Shown: piece after piece, positions 21,004-32,545 of the stretch | How the letters are laid out: each line of letters opens with the position of its first letter | Position numbering within the stretch: position 1 is the first letter of the stretch | Notes under the pieces: generated by a model | What the model saw: the letters and a program-made list of their open reading frames with translations, nothing else | Databases searched by the model: none | What the model was told of the DNA's origin: nothing | Origin: Cinnamomum chago | Taxonomy: Eukaryota > Streptophyta > Magnoliopsida > Laurales > Lauraceae | NCBI GenBank assembly: GCA_038049695.1 | Contig: CP142461.1 | Location: 36,784,501-36,848,500, forward strand | Direction: 5' to 3' | Length of the DNA stretch: 64,000 nt | Program-made: the position numbers and the translations under genes

Positions 21004-22495
21004 TTGATGTAAAAGTTGACGCCTTGATTATTTCAAATGTTGTGTTTCATTGCTAGGATTTTAAATACCAACCCACGAGAAAAGTCACATTTAGGGCCTA
21101 CTTGGCTGTAATAATTTTTGAGTTTTTTTTTTTTTTTCTGTACGGTCACCTGTACATCTCGATAATCACTCCTTGTTACCAAACTCCACATATTTATCTT
21201 CACGTTCTCTATACTGTCCATACGTTCGCTGAAAGAGTTAAAATGTACTCTTTTTTTTTTTTTGCAATATCACAACACTTTATACAATACAACAATTTCT
21301 ATATGTGATATCACAATTACCTCTTGCGATATCGCATAAAGTGTTACGTATAAAGTCAACGGTTGCCTTTTTGTTTATATTTTTATTCCGTTGTATAACT
21401 TTCATTCTCCATTATCACTGTCCACTGCAATCTTCCTTTCGTTTTGCCGCAACCATTCATTGATTTCATTGCCCATTTCTACCTTCCTCCCCCATTAAGG
21501 TATATTCCTCCCTCTTGTTTTTTTGTTTATTTCGTTTCCTTCTTTAGTGTCTTAGTGAAGGTGGTTCGGGGACAATGTAACCCACACATGTGGGAAGAGG
21601 AGCCCACACATGTGGGAAGTAGCCCACAAATGTTGAAATACAGGCACCCAAGGATTGATCCATCGGCGGAAAAGTGACAAGTGTGGTTACAAACCAACTG
21701 AGCAACCCCATGTTGTCATTATTTTTTTAATTTAAAGAGGAGTTTTATGATATATATATATATAAATATATTTTTTTCAAATATAGAGAATTTGTACCCA
21801 TGAGATGTAAAATAAATATTATAAGAATATTTAGATGTGGAATTGATTAGGATTAGTACCCACATGAAAGAACTCAGAAAGATACTGCTTGCGGAAGCAA
21901 ATTTCACTTGCCACACTCGCCACAACCACTCATAGAAAAGGCTTCGAGAGAGCCTTCTCACGTACCATGACCACCAGCACAAACCACAAGACAAAAGAAA
22001 AGGACAAAAGAAAAGGACACTTTTGGCTTTGAGTAGGAGACTCAGAGAGTTGTGTGTAAGACTCTATCTGCCCTTCAAAACCCTAACCAGGAAAAGGACA
22101 TCTTCTGCAAGACTTGCCACGTGGCAGCAATCCCTTCACGTCTAGAAGACAGCTCCGGGCACACCCTTTGCTAGTCCATCACAACATGCACATCCACCGT
22201 CAAAAGCGGCTGGGCAAGGAAATTCCTCTGGTGTATTGCTCAGCCCGTATAAAATGCTCTGCTGCTTGCATGGCCTTTTGGTCTGCATTTGGTGGGCTCC
22301 ACACTTTTTGAAAGCTTTGGTGGGGAAGCAAGGAAGTCCCAATTTAATGAAAAGATCAAGGCCAACCAATCTTTGGTTGGCCTTTTGGTCTGCATTTGGT
22401 GGGCTCCACACTTTTTGAAAGCTTTGGTGGGGAAGCAAGGAAGTCCCAATTTAATGAAAAGATCAAGGCCAACCAAATTCGTCTTTCTTGGCTAT
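21004..22495. repeat. Dispersed repeat R1, copy c
   Basis: The most continuous R1 copy: 'gatgtaaaagttgacgcc', 'ttagggcctacttggctg', 'gactgcttgcggaagcaaat'-like sequence, 'cacaagacaaaagaaaagga', 'aaggacatcttctgcaag', 'gtctagaagacagctc' and 'tttggtgggctccacacttt'. It is bordered on the left by the Helitron-like end and on the right by a (TA)n run holding MITEs. It provides the pre-insertion site for the MULE at about 22100-22110. Confidence 0.65.
22272..22484. repeat. 107-bp tandem duplication within R1c
   Basis: 22272-22378 is followed by a second, essentially identical unit from 22379; both begin 'ggccttttggtctgcatttg' and contain 'caaggaagtcccaatttaat'. Near-identity suggests a recent duplication. 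The open frames here on both strands simply mirror the repeat. Confidence 0.85.
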
Positions 22496-22501
22496 GGAAA
22501 G

Positions 22502-22531
<30 letters not shown>

Positions 22532-22533
<2 letters not shown>

Positions 22534-22715
22534 GAAAGTTTCAAGTGCATCTATCCCTCACCATAGGGTGAGAGACACTTCTCATTTTTACACATGAAGA
22601 CAAGGATGTGTACCTCCCATATGTCCTTGAAAAGTAACTTTTGTACTTGAAAATGCCCAATTATAGAAGTGTCCCTCACCCTATGGTGAGGGATGGATGC
22701 ACTTGAAATCTCCCC
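22532..22715. mobile_element. Foldback MITE, family M-alpha, copy 1
   Basis: 184 bp with about 50-bp inverted arms, left 'gggaaagtttcaagtgcatc' and right complement 'ggggagatttcaagtgcatc', continuing through 'ccctcaccatagggtgag'. It lies between (TA)n runs (22503-22531 and 22716-22729). A second copy is at 30353-30537. There is no coding capacity. Confidence 0.82.
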
Positions 22716-22728
22716 TATATATATATAT

Positions 22729-22847
22729 GAGATATATTTAAGTGAGAGACTCTCTTTTGAAAAGATTTCAAGTACAACACCCTTTTGTACTTAAAACCTT
22801 TCTAAAAAGGAGAGTCCCTCACCAGAATCCCTCACTTGAATACCCCT
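22729..22847. mobile_element. Short foldback MITE, family M-beta
   Basis: Inverted arms 'aagtgagagactctctttt' and the complement of 'aaaaaggagagtccctcac..' / 'ctcacttga', bounded on both sides by (TA)n. It sits directly between M-alpha and the large TIR element that starts at 22867. Confidence 0.6.
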
Positions 22848-23280
22848 ATATATATATATATATATAGGGGAGGGCTCTCCCGACTGCAGCTGAGGGAACC
22901 TTCAGCTAGAGTGTGTGGTCTCTACGTGTGGCAAACAAAAAAACGTGAACTTCAGGGCCCGCTCAAAAACTTCACATTTCCCCCAACCGGCTTTAAACTA
23001 AACCCAATCCAAAACTTTTGCTCTGCAACTCTCACTGAACGTCTGTCTCTCTCTTGTTGTAGCTCTCCCTCTCTCATCTCTGCCTCTCAACTTGTGTCAT
23101 CTCTCCCCGGCGTCATCTCTCTCGCTGCAGATCTCCCTCACGACGCCTCTGTCTCTCGACGTCATTGTGTCGAGCTGCAATCTCTGTGTCCTCTCCCAAT
23201 CTATGTCCTCACTGCAATCTTCATCTTCCTCCTTTTATCATTTTGATTTTTCTGCTCTTTCCTTTTGAATCGCATGAAAC

Positions 23281-26200
23281 CAGTGGCGGAACCACATTGA
23301 GGCCAGGGGGGGCCAGACTTTGGAAAACGCTTTGGTGTTGGGCCTGTTGCCCACCCCCCCCAGCCTTTGGATAATTTCTTCACAGACCTGCCATTTTATG
23401 GGTCGGGCTTAAACATGTTTTAAAACTGCCCCCCCCCAGGTTTTTCATCTTTCTCTAAAACTCATCAATCATCATGCCCTGGCCCCCACCCCACCCCGCC
23501 CCTTTTATCTTTTGAAAACCTCTCCAGACTGTCTCAACTCTCAAGCCCTAACCCCCTTTCAGTCTTCAGCTCTTCCTTCTTTGTCTTGCACGCCATCTTC
23601 TATATGTCCAGCATTTTCAAGGAATCAAGAATCAAGATCCTCTTGCTTTGAAGAAGAACAATTCTCAGTTGTGCCCTCGCTATTGGGTATGTGATTTCTT
23701 CATCATCTCAACATCTCTTTTATGTTCAAATGTGCAGCAAATAGCAATGTTGTTGGTTACAATTGAAAAAAAAAATGTAGATTTTGATGTCATTGATGTT
23801 TGTAAGTTTGTTATTTGATTGTGCAACATTTTATTATGGTTTTAGGGATTTTTTTTTGTTTTTGATTCTGATCACTGATGCACTGTTCTTGACTTCTTGT
23901 ATATATATATTTTTGGAGTGGTAGGCCGTAGGTTCTTAGAGGTTTTATTTGGTTCAGTTTGTCCTTATTTTGTTTTGATAGAACTTGGAATGGAGTTGAT
24001 GTTTCTTTTTCGTTTTTAGTACTTCAGTCTTGCCGTCTTGGGATTTCTACAGCACCCATTTTTAGTGAGTTTGTGATTTTAGGCAGATTCCTCTGTTTTC
24101 TGGGGTGCTCTGTTTTTACATCATTGCTTTCTTCTTGGGTATTTGGTTGAAGTGGATTTGGGGGTTTTAGTGATTTTGGGTTTTTAAGATTCAATCTGCA
24201 GCTATCTGTTGTGGCAATCTCTTTGAATTCAGGCAGGGTTTTGCTGGGTTTTAGGGATTTCACAATACTCAACTTTTTGTCTTTTGCTTTGTCCGGTTGC
24301 TGCTCACTGAAACCTCTGCCTTATGATGGTCTAGATTTTGATTGAGAAGGAGAAATTTTCTCAGTCGAATAGAGCTGGTAGGGTTTTAGAAAGTTGAGTT
24401 TTTTTCTAGTATAGTTTGGTTCCATAGCAAGTCCCAATCCCTCCTTGTTGTCTCTCTTTTGGGATTTTGGAGTTGGGTTTTGTTCCCATTCTGCAACATT
24501 TTTCATTTCACTTTGGGATTTTGGGATTTCCCTCAATTGGCAAAAATCCTCAAAAGGAAGACAATATGATTGTAGACCTTGAATCTAATTTTAGGACTAG
24601 AGACATGGAAAAAATAATAATAAAAGCTTGCCAACATCTTAAAATTATAAAGCAACAACAACCATCAAGAATCATGCTTCAGATTCCTTATAACCCAATA
24701 AAACCTTTGTCAAGAGTGACTAGAGGAGCACAGAAAAGTTGCCCCCATCCTGCTTTCTTCAATTTTTATTAATAAAAGATACTCAAATCCACAACCTCAA
24801 CCTCAAGATTATAATAGTCAACACCTTCCACTATCCATATGGGCTCTTGGCTAAGCTGTGTGCTTCTTTTAAGTCACTAAAGGATAAAATCTGGATATGG
24901 TAAGATGCCCCTTAAACCATGCAGAAGAAGAGTAGGATGATACAAGAGAGAAAATAGTTTCTAATTCATATTTGGTGTTTACAAAATATGTGGGTGTGCA
25001 TCTCAATATTCAAAGTAGACAAGGGAAAATAGTTTCTAATTCATATTTGGTATTTACAAAATATGTGGGTGTGCTTCTCAATATTCATTTTGAGACAACG
25101 AATACTTTTTATTTGATTTTGGACATATAATAAATATGATTTTTATTTGATTTGTAGATGGGAAAGTCATCTACAATTGATGGATTTTTTAAAAGAAAAA
25201 ATCCTCAAAACTCAGAAGCCAATGCATCATTGTCGGCCTCTAACGTTGATACTCCAATTTCTGAAGATCGTCCTACAAAATCACAAAGAACTGAAACCAA
25301 CCAAGTTGATATTAGTTCATTAGAGTGTGATCCAGGATTGCGTCCACAAATATGAGAATATGATGTTAATCAGCATGATGAAATTCAACGGAAGTACATT
25401 AAGGTTGGTCCATACCAACCTATGCTTTCAAAGTATCCGAAATCTGTATCAACAACTCATCTTCGTAGCTTTCAACCTTCGTGGTTCAAGCTATTTCCTT
25501 CATGGTTGGAATATTCTCCAGAGAAAGATGTTATTTTTTGTCTACCATGCTATCTTTTTAATAAGCAAATTGGACTTGCTTCGCAAAATGCATTCACTCT
25601 TACTGGATTTAAGAATTGGAAGAAAGTTAAAGATGGCAAATATTGTGCTTTGTTGAGTCATGTGGGGAAGGATCCTAACTTTCCTCATAAAGTTGCTGAG
25701 AGATCATGTGAAGACTTGATGAATCAATCTCAACACATACAGAAAGTACTTGACAAATTCACTTCGGAAGAAATTGCAAACAATCGACTACGACTTATGG
25801 CTTCAATTGATGCAGTCTGATGACTTACATTTCAAAGTTGTGCTTTTAGAGGCCACGATGAAAGTCATAGTTCAATCAATCGTGGAAATTATATTGAAAT
25901 GTTGAATTTGTTGAGTTCTTATAATGAGAAAGTTGCAGGAGTTGTGTTAGATAAAGCTCCAAAAAATGCTTCTTACACATCACCAATGATCCAAAAAGAA
26001 ATTCTACATGTTTTTTCAACCAAAGTGAAGAAGATAATTCGTGAAGAAATTGGTGACGCAAAATTTTGTATAATTGTTGACGAAGCTCGTGATGAGTCAA
26101 AGAAGGAGCAAATGACTATAGTTTTGAGATTTGTCGACATAGATGGCTTTGTGCGAGGGCGTTTTTTTGGGCTTGTTCATGTCTCCAACACTACAGCATT

Positions 26201-27934
26201 GACCTTCAAAAATGAGATATATGCTGTATTGTCTTATCATAATCTGGATATTCAGAATATTCGAGGGCAAGGATACGATGGTGCAAGCAATATGCGGGGT
26301 GAGTGGAATGGATTACAAGCTTTGATTTTGAATGATTGTCCATATACTTACTATGTTCATTGTTTAGCACATCGCTTGCAATTGGCGTTAGTTGCAGCAT
26401 CAAAAGAAGTTATTCCAATTTATCAATTTTTTACTAAATTGACTTCAATTGTCAATATTGTTGGCGCTTCATGCAAGCGTAGTGATGAGTTAAAAGTTGC
26501 TCAAGCTGCTGAAATTGCACATTTGATTGCCATTGATGAGCTCGAGAGTGGGAGAGGACTTAATCAGATTGGTTCTTTACAACGGGCAGGAGATACCCGT
26601 TGGAGTTCTCACTTGAAATCAATTACTAGCTTGATAAAGATGTTTATTCCAACATGTACAGTTCTAATTAACATAATTGAGGACGAAACTACTCTTTCTC
26701 AACGAGGAGATGCAGACTCAGCTTACGAGGCAATGACTTCATTTGAATTTGTCTTCATCTTGTATCTCATGAAAGAAATCATGGAGATCATTGAATTACT
26801 TTGTCAAGCTTTGCAATGTCAATCTCAAGACATCTTAAATGTCATGCATCTTGTTTCATCTACTAAAGCACTTATTCAAAAATTGAGAGATGTTGGGTGG
26901 GATGCTTTACTTACCAAGGTGAAATCTTTTTGTGAGGCACGCAATATAGATGTCCCAGATATGAATGCTCGTTATGTTGCAAGACAAGGTCGAGCCCGCC
27001 ATCAACCAAATGAGTTTACAATTGAGCATCATTATCGAATAGAAATTTTTTATGCTGCAATTGATTCTCAATTACAAGAATTAAATGATCGGTTTAGTGA
27101 GCATGCAGTAGAGTTGCTTATTCTTAGCTCAGCTTTGGATCCTCGAAACGCACGTGAATCTTTTAGAGGCGATGATATTTGTAAGTTGGTAGACAATTTT
27201 TATCCTCAAGACTTCACAGAAAATGAGAAAATGCAATTGAAAATGCAACTTCACCATTATGAGTATAATGTAGTTCGACATTCGGACTTTCAAAAATTTT
27301 CAACTATTTCTGATCTGTGTCAATGGTTGGTGAAGACTAGAAGATCAACAGTTTAGCAACTTGTTTTTAGAGTGATTGAACTTGTGCTTACTCTTCCAGT
27401 TTCTACTGCAACTACTGAACGATCATTTTCAGCCATGAATATTGTCAAAACTAGGCTTCGCAGCAAAATGAAGGATGATTTTCTCTCTGACTCTTTGATT
27501 GTGTACATTGAAAAAGAAATTGCTGAGAAGCTTAGCACAGAATCAATCATAGACGATTTTCGAGATTTGAAAGAACGTCGAGTTCCATTTTGATAGATGA
27601 TTGAGTTGAAATGTACTAAGAAACAATTATTTCACGACTTTTCTTTGCTTATATTTTGTTAAGGTTGAATAGATACTGGTTTCAATTTTCATGTAAAATT
27701 TAGTCTTGAATCGGAATATATTTTTCATGCTTGAACTTACAACTATGTCCAAATAGATACTGGTTTCAATTTTCATGTAAAATTTATTCTTGAATCGTAA
27801 TATAATTTTTATGGTTGAACTTACAACTATGTCAAAAGGAAACTTTAAAATATGATAGTTATAATAATTGGTGAAATAACATTTTATTCAAGTTTTGGCC
27901 CCCCCCCCAAGATGAAATCCTGGCTCCGCCCCTG
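23281..27934 (+). mobile_element. hAT element (ZMYM1/TTF-type transposase), complete with perfect TSD
   Basis: Terminal inverted repeats CAGTGGCGGAACCA (23281) and, in complement, CAGGGGCGGAGCCA (ending 27934). A perfect 8-bp TSD CATGAAAC occurs at 23273-23280 and 27935-27942, the length diagnostic of hAT. Length 4654 bp. The 5' part (23281-25157) is a noncoding leader or intron region ending in an AG directly before the ATG. The transposase frame is 25158-27593. It is inserted in the left TIR region of the 22867-30020 element, so it is younger than that element. Confidence 0.92.
25158..27593 (+). pseudogene. hAT transposase, TTF-type zinc finger / DUF4371 class, with in-frame stops only
   Basis: One continuous frame of 811 codons starting 'MGKSSTIDGFFKRK'. 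The TTF-type finger region is about residues 90-190 ('GPYQP..', 'WFKLFPSWLEYS', 'FCLPCYLF'). The catalytic region contains 'CIIVDEARDESKKEQ', 'RGQGYDGASNMRGE' and 'CLAHRLQLALVAA'; the conserved 'DTRWSSH' follows. The C-terminal hAT dimerisation region is 'TTERSFSAMNIVKTRLRSKM'. Disablements are stops at 25353 (TGA), 25818 and 25821 (TGATGA) and 27354 (TAG), with no frameshift. At least two fit CGA-to-TGA or TGG-to-TGA transitions. Proteins of this class move hAT elements by a DDE mechanism. This copy cannot make full-length protein without readthrough, but its decay is slight. Confidence 0.88.
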
Positions 27935-29391
27935 CATGAAACCCTAGTTTTGATGATGAGATTGTGAGATTCTCTGCTTTCCTACTTGTATGCAAAACCT
28001 AGGAAGTGCATTTGGCGGCATTTTTTTCGGGTTTTGTTTCAGTTTAATCCCACAAGGCTTTGTGCTTTCCATTTACCAATAGTTGGTTTTCTGTGATTTC
28101 GGTTTACCAATAGGTAGAGCCAATTGATCGGAAGGGGACTCTCATGAAGCTTCGCTTCATCCAAGTGACAGGAAGAGATAGAAACACGGGCCATGCAGTA
28201 GAGATTTCTCGTGACACTTTTTCGATCCTTTATAAATGCGATTTCCATTACCCACCATCTCATGCTTTAGATGGTGGTTAGATGGTGGGTTTTGGTCCCT
28301 GTCACCGCTATGTGGGTTTTGGTCCCTGTCACAGCTAGTATTGATGACTCTCTCTCTCTCTCTCTCTGAAAATTGATCGAGGCACATAATGGGAAGATTT
28401 GAATGTAGATTAGGAGAATTTGAGATATCAAGCTATCAAATGATCCTATTAATTTTAATTCCACAAATCTTAATCACTATACTTTATGTAGGTTTTCGGT
28501 GATGAAATCCTTAATCACTCTTTCTCTTGTTTGTCCCCTAATATCTTAATTTGAAGATCTCAGTGTTAATGGGCTTAAATCTTTTATCAGAAAGAAGATG
28601 GTTTCATCTTAGAATGCAAGGAGATATTATACCCAGATAGCAAAATGTAGCGGTTGTAAGCACAACCAGTTCCTATTATTCAAGTCAACTGGGTTGAACC
28701 TTTGTAGGGATCACATATAGGGATTTTTTTAAGGGGGAGTTTTTGCAGTCTCAACCAATTACTTTGCAACTATGAATGTCATTATCTTTAAAAACAAAAT
28801 AAAAAAACTTTGAATGTCATTCTCCACTAAACATGGTTGCTGATACTAATGAGATGAGTGTAAGCTGCATGTTTCATTGTGACATCCCGTCAAACAAGCT
28901 GTTTCATAAAATGAATTGGGTACAAGATGTCTCACTGTAAGTTCTTTTACTGCTTTTGATTGCAACTTGGATCGCTGCCCTTGATGGTCAGAGGCAGATC
29001 CTACAAATTCAAGATGTGTCCAACACGTTCACTGGTCCACTAGTGGGCCCCACTGTTAGTAGGCTACATCTGATTTTTCTAGATAAATCTTCATTGCAAT
29101 TGAGCGGCATCTAAGAACCCATAGAATTGCAATTTCATACCAGGAAAAGAGGAACTAATAGAAGTGGGATCGGTTTTTGCATAAACACAGCGATGCTTGC
29201 ATAAATAACAATGTGACATATTCCTAAGAACCCACAGAATTTCAAAATCCATTCATTGATGTATGTGACAACAAATAATTCGTAAGAAACAACAAAATTT
29301 TAAACCCCACAGAATTCCTAAGAACTAGTAGAATTGCAGCTGGCACCTTCAGTTCTGCGGCTGGCACCTTCTCATTTGTAGTGGGATACTT

Positions 29392-29514
29392 GTGTTCGAC
29401 GGTGATGCTGTCGATGAGGGCGGATTTGACGAACTGATGGAGGTGGGGGGAGAGCTTGGCCCAGTGTCCGGTGATCTTCTTGCGGAGGAGGACGGTGGAG
29501 AGTTGCCTGACGTC
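29392..29514 (-). pseudogene. Captured importin-4-like (importin-beta family) exon fragment
   Basis: On the minus strand, within an open frame at 29688-29242, residues 59-99 read 'DVRQLSTVLLRKKITGHWAK' followed by 'LSPHLHQFVKSALIDSITVEH'. This closely resembles the N-terminal HEAT-repeat region of plant importin-4 (nuclear import receptor; N-terminal Ran/cargo-binding part). Similarity stops on both sides, and the rest of the frame is not importin. It lies just inside the right TIR of the 22867-30020 element, the usual place for transduplicated exons. It is too short to be a functional receptor. Confidence 0.68.
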
Positions 29515-30020
29515 GGGGGTCTTGGACGAGGGTCTTTCGATAGATGCTTTATCTACTCCTCTGTTTGTCACCTCGCGTGGTAGTCTGACATAAAAAACTG
29601 TATCAATAGCAACTCCAGCGACTAAGCCATCTCTCTCTACTTCGATTTGATTCGATTTTCTTTCATTTTCGCTTAGTTTTACTCTCACCTACTTTTGGTC
29701 ACGCGTTCCACGGTAGGGCCAAGATGGTCGCGCAACTCGACACAATGACGTTGAGAGACAGAGGCGTCGTGAGGGAGATCTGGAGCGAGAGAGATGACAT
29801 GAGTTGAGAGGCAGAGGAGAGAGAGCTGCATCAAGAGAGAAGCAGTCAATGAGAGTTGCAGAGCAAAAGAGTTTTGGATTGTGTTGAGTTTGAAGCAGAA
29901 AGGGGGAAACGTGAAATTTTTGAGCGGGCCCTGGAGTCCACGTTTTTTTGTTTACCACACGTGGAGACCACACACTCCAGTTGATGGTTCCCTCAGCTGC
30001 AGCTCAGGAGAGCCCTCCCC

Positions 30021-30194
30021 ATATATATATATATATATATATTTTCCTTAACCATTTGTGGTCACCACCTATTCATAGTTTTGGGTCTTGGACTGGTCTG
30101 CATTTGGTGGGGCCCACTATTTCTTGAAACCTTTGGTGAGGAGGGACAAATGATAAGAAAGCCCCATTATATGAAGACATTAAGGACAACCATG
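30021..30194. repeat. Dispersed repeat R1, copy d (left part)
   Basis: After a (TA)n run, 30045-30194 matches R1: 'cttaaccatttgtggtcacc', 'gtctgcatttggtggggccc', 'aaatgataagaaagccccat'. It is interrupted at 30195 by a small hAT-type element and resumes at 31006 with 'accttgtctttcttggccat', as at 4813-4832. Confidence 0.6.
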
Positions 30195-30321
30195 CATGTT
30201 TGTTAATATCGTTTCGAACCCAATTTTGGTCTACCCTCCAAAATGAAAAGTTTAAGCTAATTTAGGATTTCGGTGAAACTTTTCATAATTACATTTCGGA
30301 TAAAATACAAAATAATATATG

Positions 30322-30352
<31 letters not shown>

Positions 30353-30537
30353 GGGAAAGTTTCAAGTGCATCTATCCCTCACTATAGGGTGAGAGACACT
30401 TCCCATTTTTGCACATGAAGAGAAGGAAGTGTACCTCACCATATGTACTTGAAAAGTGACTTTTGTACTTGAAAATGCCCAATTGTAGAAGTGTCCCTCA
30501 CCCTATGGTGATGGATGGATGCACTTGAAACCTCCCC
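30353..30537. mobile_element. Foldback MITE, family M-alpha, copy 2
   Basis: Closely similar to 22532-22715 along its full length ('gggaaagtttcaagtgcatc' .. 'tgcacttgaaacctcccc'). It is flanked by (TA)n on both sides. Finding the family twice, both times in (TA)n, points to insertion into TA microsatellites. Confidence 0.82.
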
Positions 30538-30556
30538 TATATATATATATATATAT

Positions 30557-30703
30557 GGGAGATATGAGAGCATCTCTCATCTTATTATGAGATAAAGGTG
30601 GGGGCCCTCACATTTAAGTTGTTGGCATTGGATATGGATGTGAGGGCCCCCACCTTATCTCTCATAGTAAGGTGAGAGATGTTCTCATAGGAGCATCTCT
30701 CTC
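30557..30703. mobile_element. Foldback MITE, family M-gamma, copy 1
   Basis: About 147 bp. Inverted arms contain 'gagataaaggtgggggccct' and its near-complement 'gggcccccaccttatctctc', closing on a short loop 'aagttgttggcattggatat'. It is bounded by (TA)n. A diverged relative is at 37144-37292 with the same loop sequence. Confidence 0.75.
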
Positions 30704-31059
30704 TATATATATGTATAGAAAAGTAAAAAATAAAAAAATAAGATAAGAAATCTAGATTTAATCTATTCACATAAAATTTCTTGGAATTACATTTTGGAGA
30801 AATATAAGAAATAGAAAGTATATGTGTATAAAAAGTAAAAAGTAAAATATATGTAAAATACCATTTCGGCCGAAATCTTGAATTTTAACCAGAATTAACC
30901 GAGAATCGAAATGAAAAGTTTTAACTGAAATTTCATTTCGGCCCCTTGATCGAAACAAAAAATCTCGGTCATTTTGGCCAAAACGATACGAGATTAAGAA
31001 CTATGCAACCATGACCTTGTCTTTCTTGGCCATGGAAAGTAGTAATTATATATATTTTT

Positions 31060-32440
31060 GAGCATTTTATGGGAAAAAATATGTTAGATGGCCCATGCAC
31101 GTAAAAGGATATGATAGTTTCTACTGCACCAAAAAGGCCTTTCGGCTAATTTTAACATCTTTTTTTTTTTTAACCTTTTACACTGAATAAAGATAGCATT
31201 GCTTGTTTCAATTGAGCAATAATATAGTCACTCATGTCTTCCTTTTTCCTCTTCTTTCTTCCTTTTTTCTCCACATCTCCCACTCCATTTCTTATCTAAC
31301 CCACCACCCACAACACCTCCATCATCCTAAACACCTCCATCCCAGCCAACCTACTTCTATTCTTACCCTCTCACACCATTTATCCTCCGTCTTGGAAGCA
31401 CACTATTTGATTTATATTGTTGGGTGGTCGATCTGCCATTGTTCACGTTGACATGATACTTTATGAGACCCTGTTGACGGCCGGTTTTCTATTTTCACTT
31501 CAAATGAAAATCCTCCAAAGCAAGATTCTGCCCTTCATGTGTCCATCAAATTCACACCATTCGAGAGCAACTTCGAGTATCAGCTGATATTGCGATGGAT
31601 CCTGAAAAAAAAAAAAAAAATGAATCTATTTAAGCGGGTCTGGATTCACAGTTGAGTAGGATGAGCCAGACTCTTGAACCAGTCCAAGTTCCTTAACAGG
31701 CTGGACCTGGATCCTAGGCCTCAACCTTTCAGGATCTAGTAAGTCTCATTGCAAATATAGAATTCTCTCCTATTTTTTTCCCAAAATTATCATACATATG
31801 TACATGTAGAAACTTTCAAGTGAGATGCAACCTTATGAAATTAGTATGGATATGAACGGACCATGTACATATATGTGGTGTTTCAAGTTTTATCCCATAA
31901 CCCACACAATTACATGAGCTTTTTCCACCGTAGGATGTTCCACAGGAGACAAGAATCTCTGATCCTCGGTGCTGGGCCTGATAAAATTTAAGCCCATCTG
32001 AAAATCCTAACCCTTGATTTATATGGCTAAAAATTTTAACAATTTTTTCATTTGCATCTTCAACTTCGATTAACCATAAGCAGTATGTTAAACTGTGAGG
32101 AGATTGAGAATTAACCCTAAATGGAAACAGGGGAAGCAGAACTTATAAAACCAACCTTGGGTTAAGGTGACACTGGGACAGGTTGTGACCAGTTTTGGGC
32201 ACCCCAAGGCCAAAATCTGACTTGACCAAAACTGAGCCCAATCTTGATTCCATTCTCTCATCTTCAGGCCTATTTGAGTTGAATATGATTGAGTTAGACT
32301 TAGGCACAAAAATTCCACTTCTAGTCTAATTTGTATCTTAATAATCAATTAAGTTTGATTGGGGCCCAAACAGAATCAAGTTGAGCAAGAACCAAATTCA
32401 GTAAATCAGTACACAGTGACTAGATGTAGTAGAGGAAAGC
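31060..32440. other. No gene seen upstream of the DnaJ gene
   Basis: AT-rich sequence with an A-run at about 31604-31620 and CT-rich patches (31230-31380). The short frames present have no domain features. It may hold distal promoter sequence of the 32765-33160 gene. Confidence 0.4.
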
Positions 32441-32451
32441 CAATGAAAGCC

Positions 32452-32545
32452 TTCTAGAAGGTGACACATCAGCATCAGAAAAAAAATAAAAGCACAGAAG
32501 TACAAAACAGCTTATAAGGTTTTTAAAGTATTAACTCTTCTCGAA
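32452..32545. promoter_or_regulatory. Two heat-shock-element-like TTCnnGAA cores
   Basis: TTCTAGAA at 32452-32459 and TTCTCGAA at 32538-32545, about 310 and 220 bp upstream of the DnaJ-like start codon. Each is a minimal two-repeat inverted HSE core; functional HSEs usually have three or more repeats. The placement before a chaperone gene is suggestive only. Confidence 0.3.

Larger units (their letters stand above)
22867..30020. mobile_element. Long-TIR (Pack-MULE-like) element with captured importin fragment
   Basis: The ends are long inverted repeats of about 300 bp: left from GGGGAGGGCTCTCC at 22867 to about 23175, right from about 29725 to the complement of GGGGAGGGCTCTCC at 30020. Shared interior landmarks include 'ctgcagctgagggaacc', 'gggcccgctcaaaaa' and 'gatctccctcacgacgcctc'. 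Both edges abut (TA)n runs, so the TSD cannot be measured. Excluding the nested hAT (23281-27934) and its duplicated target, the element is about 2.5 kb and has no transposase, but it contains an importin-4-like exon piece at 29392-29514. Long TIRs plus a gene fragment suggest a Pack-MULE; another TIR superfamily is possible. The remaining interior (27943-29390) shows no recognisable gene. Confidence 0.75.
30195..31005. mobile_element. Nonautonomous hAT element with CATG-type ends
   Basis: Starts CATGTTTGTTAATATCG and ends, in complement, CATAGTTCTTAATCTCG. A perfect 8-bp TSD CAACCATG lies at 30187-30194 and 31006-31013. 811 bp, no transposase. The ends resemble those of the large hAT at 53462-58772 (CATGGTTTAAAATCTCG), which could therefore be its partner. 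It carries two (TA)n-bounded MITEs inside (30353-30537 and 30557-30703). Confidence 0.78.
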
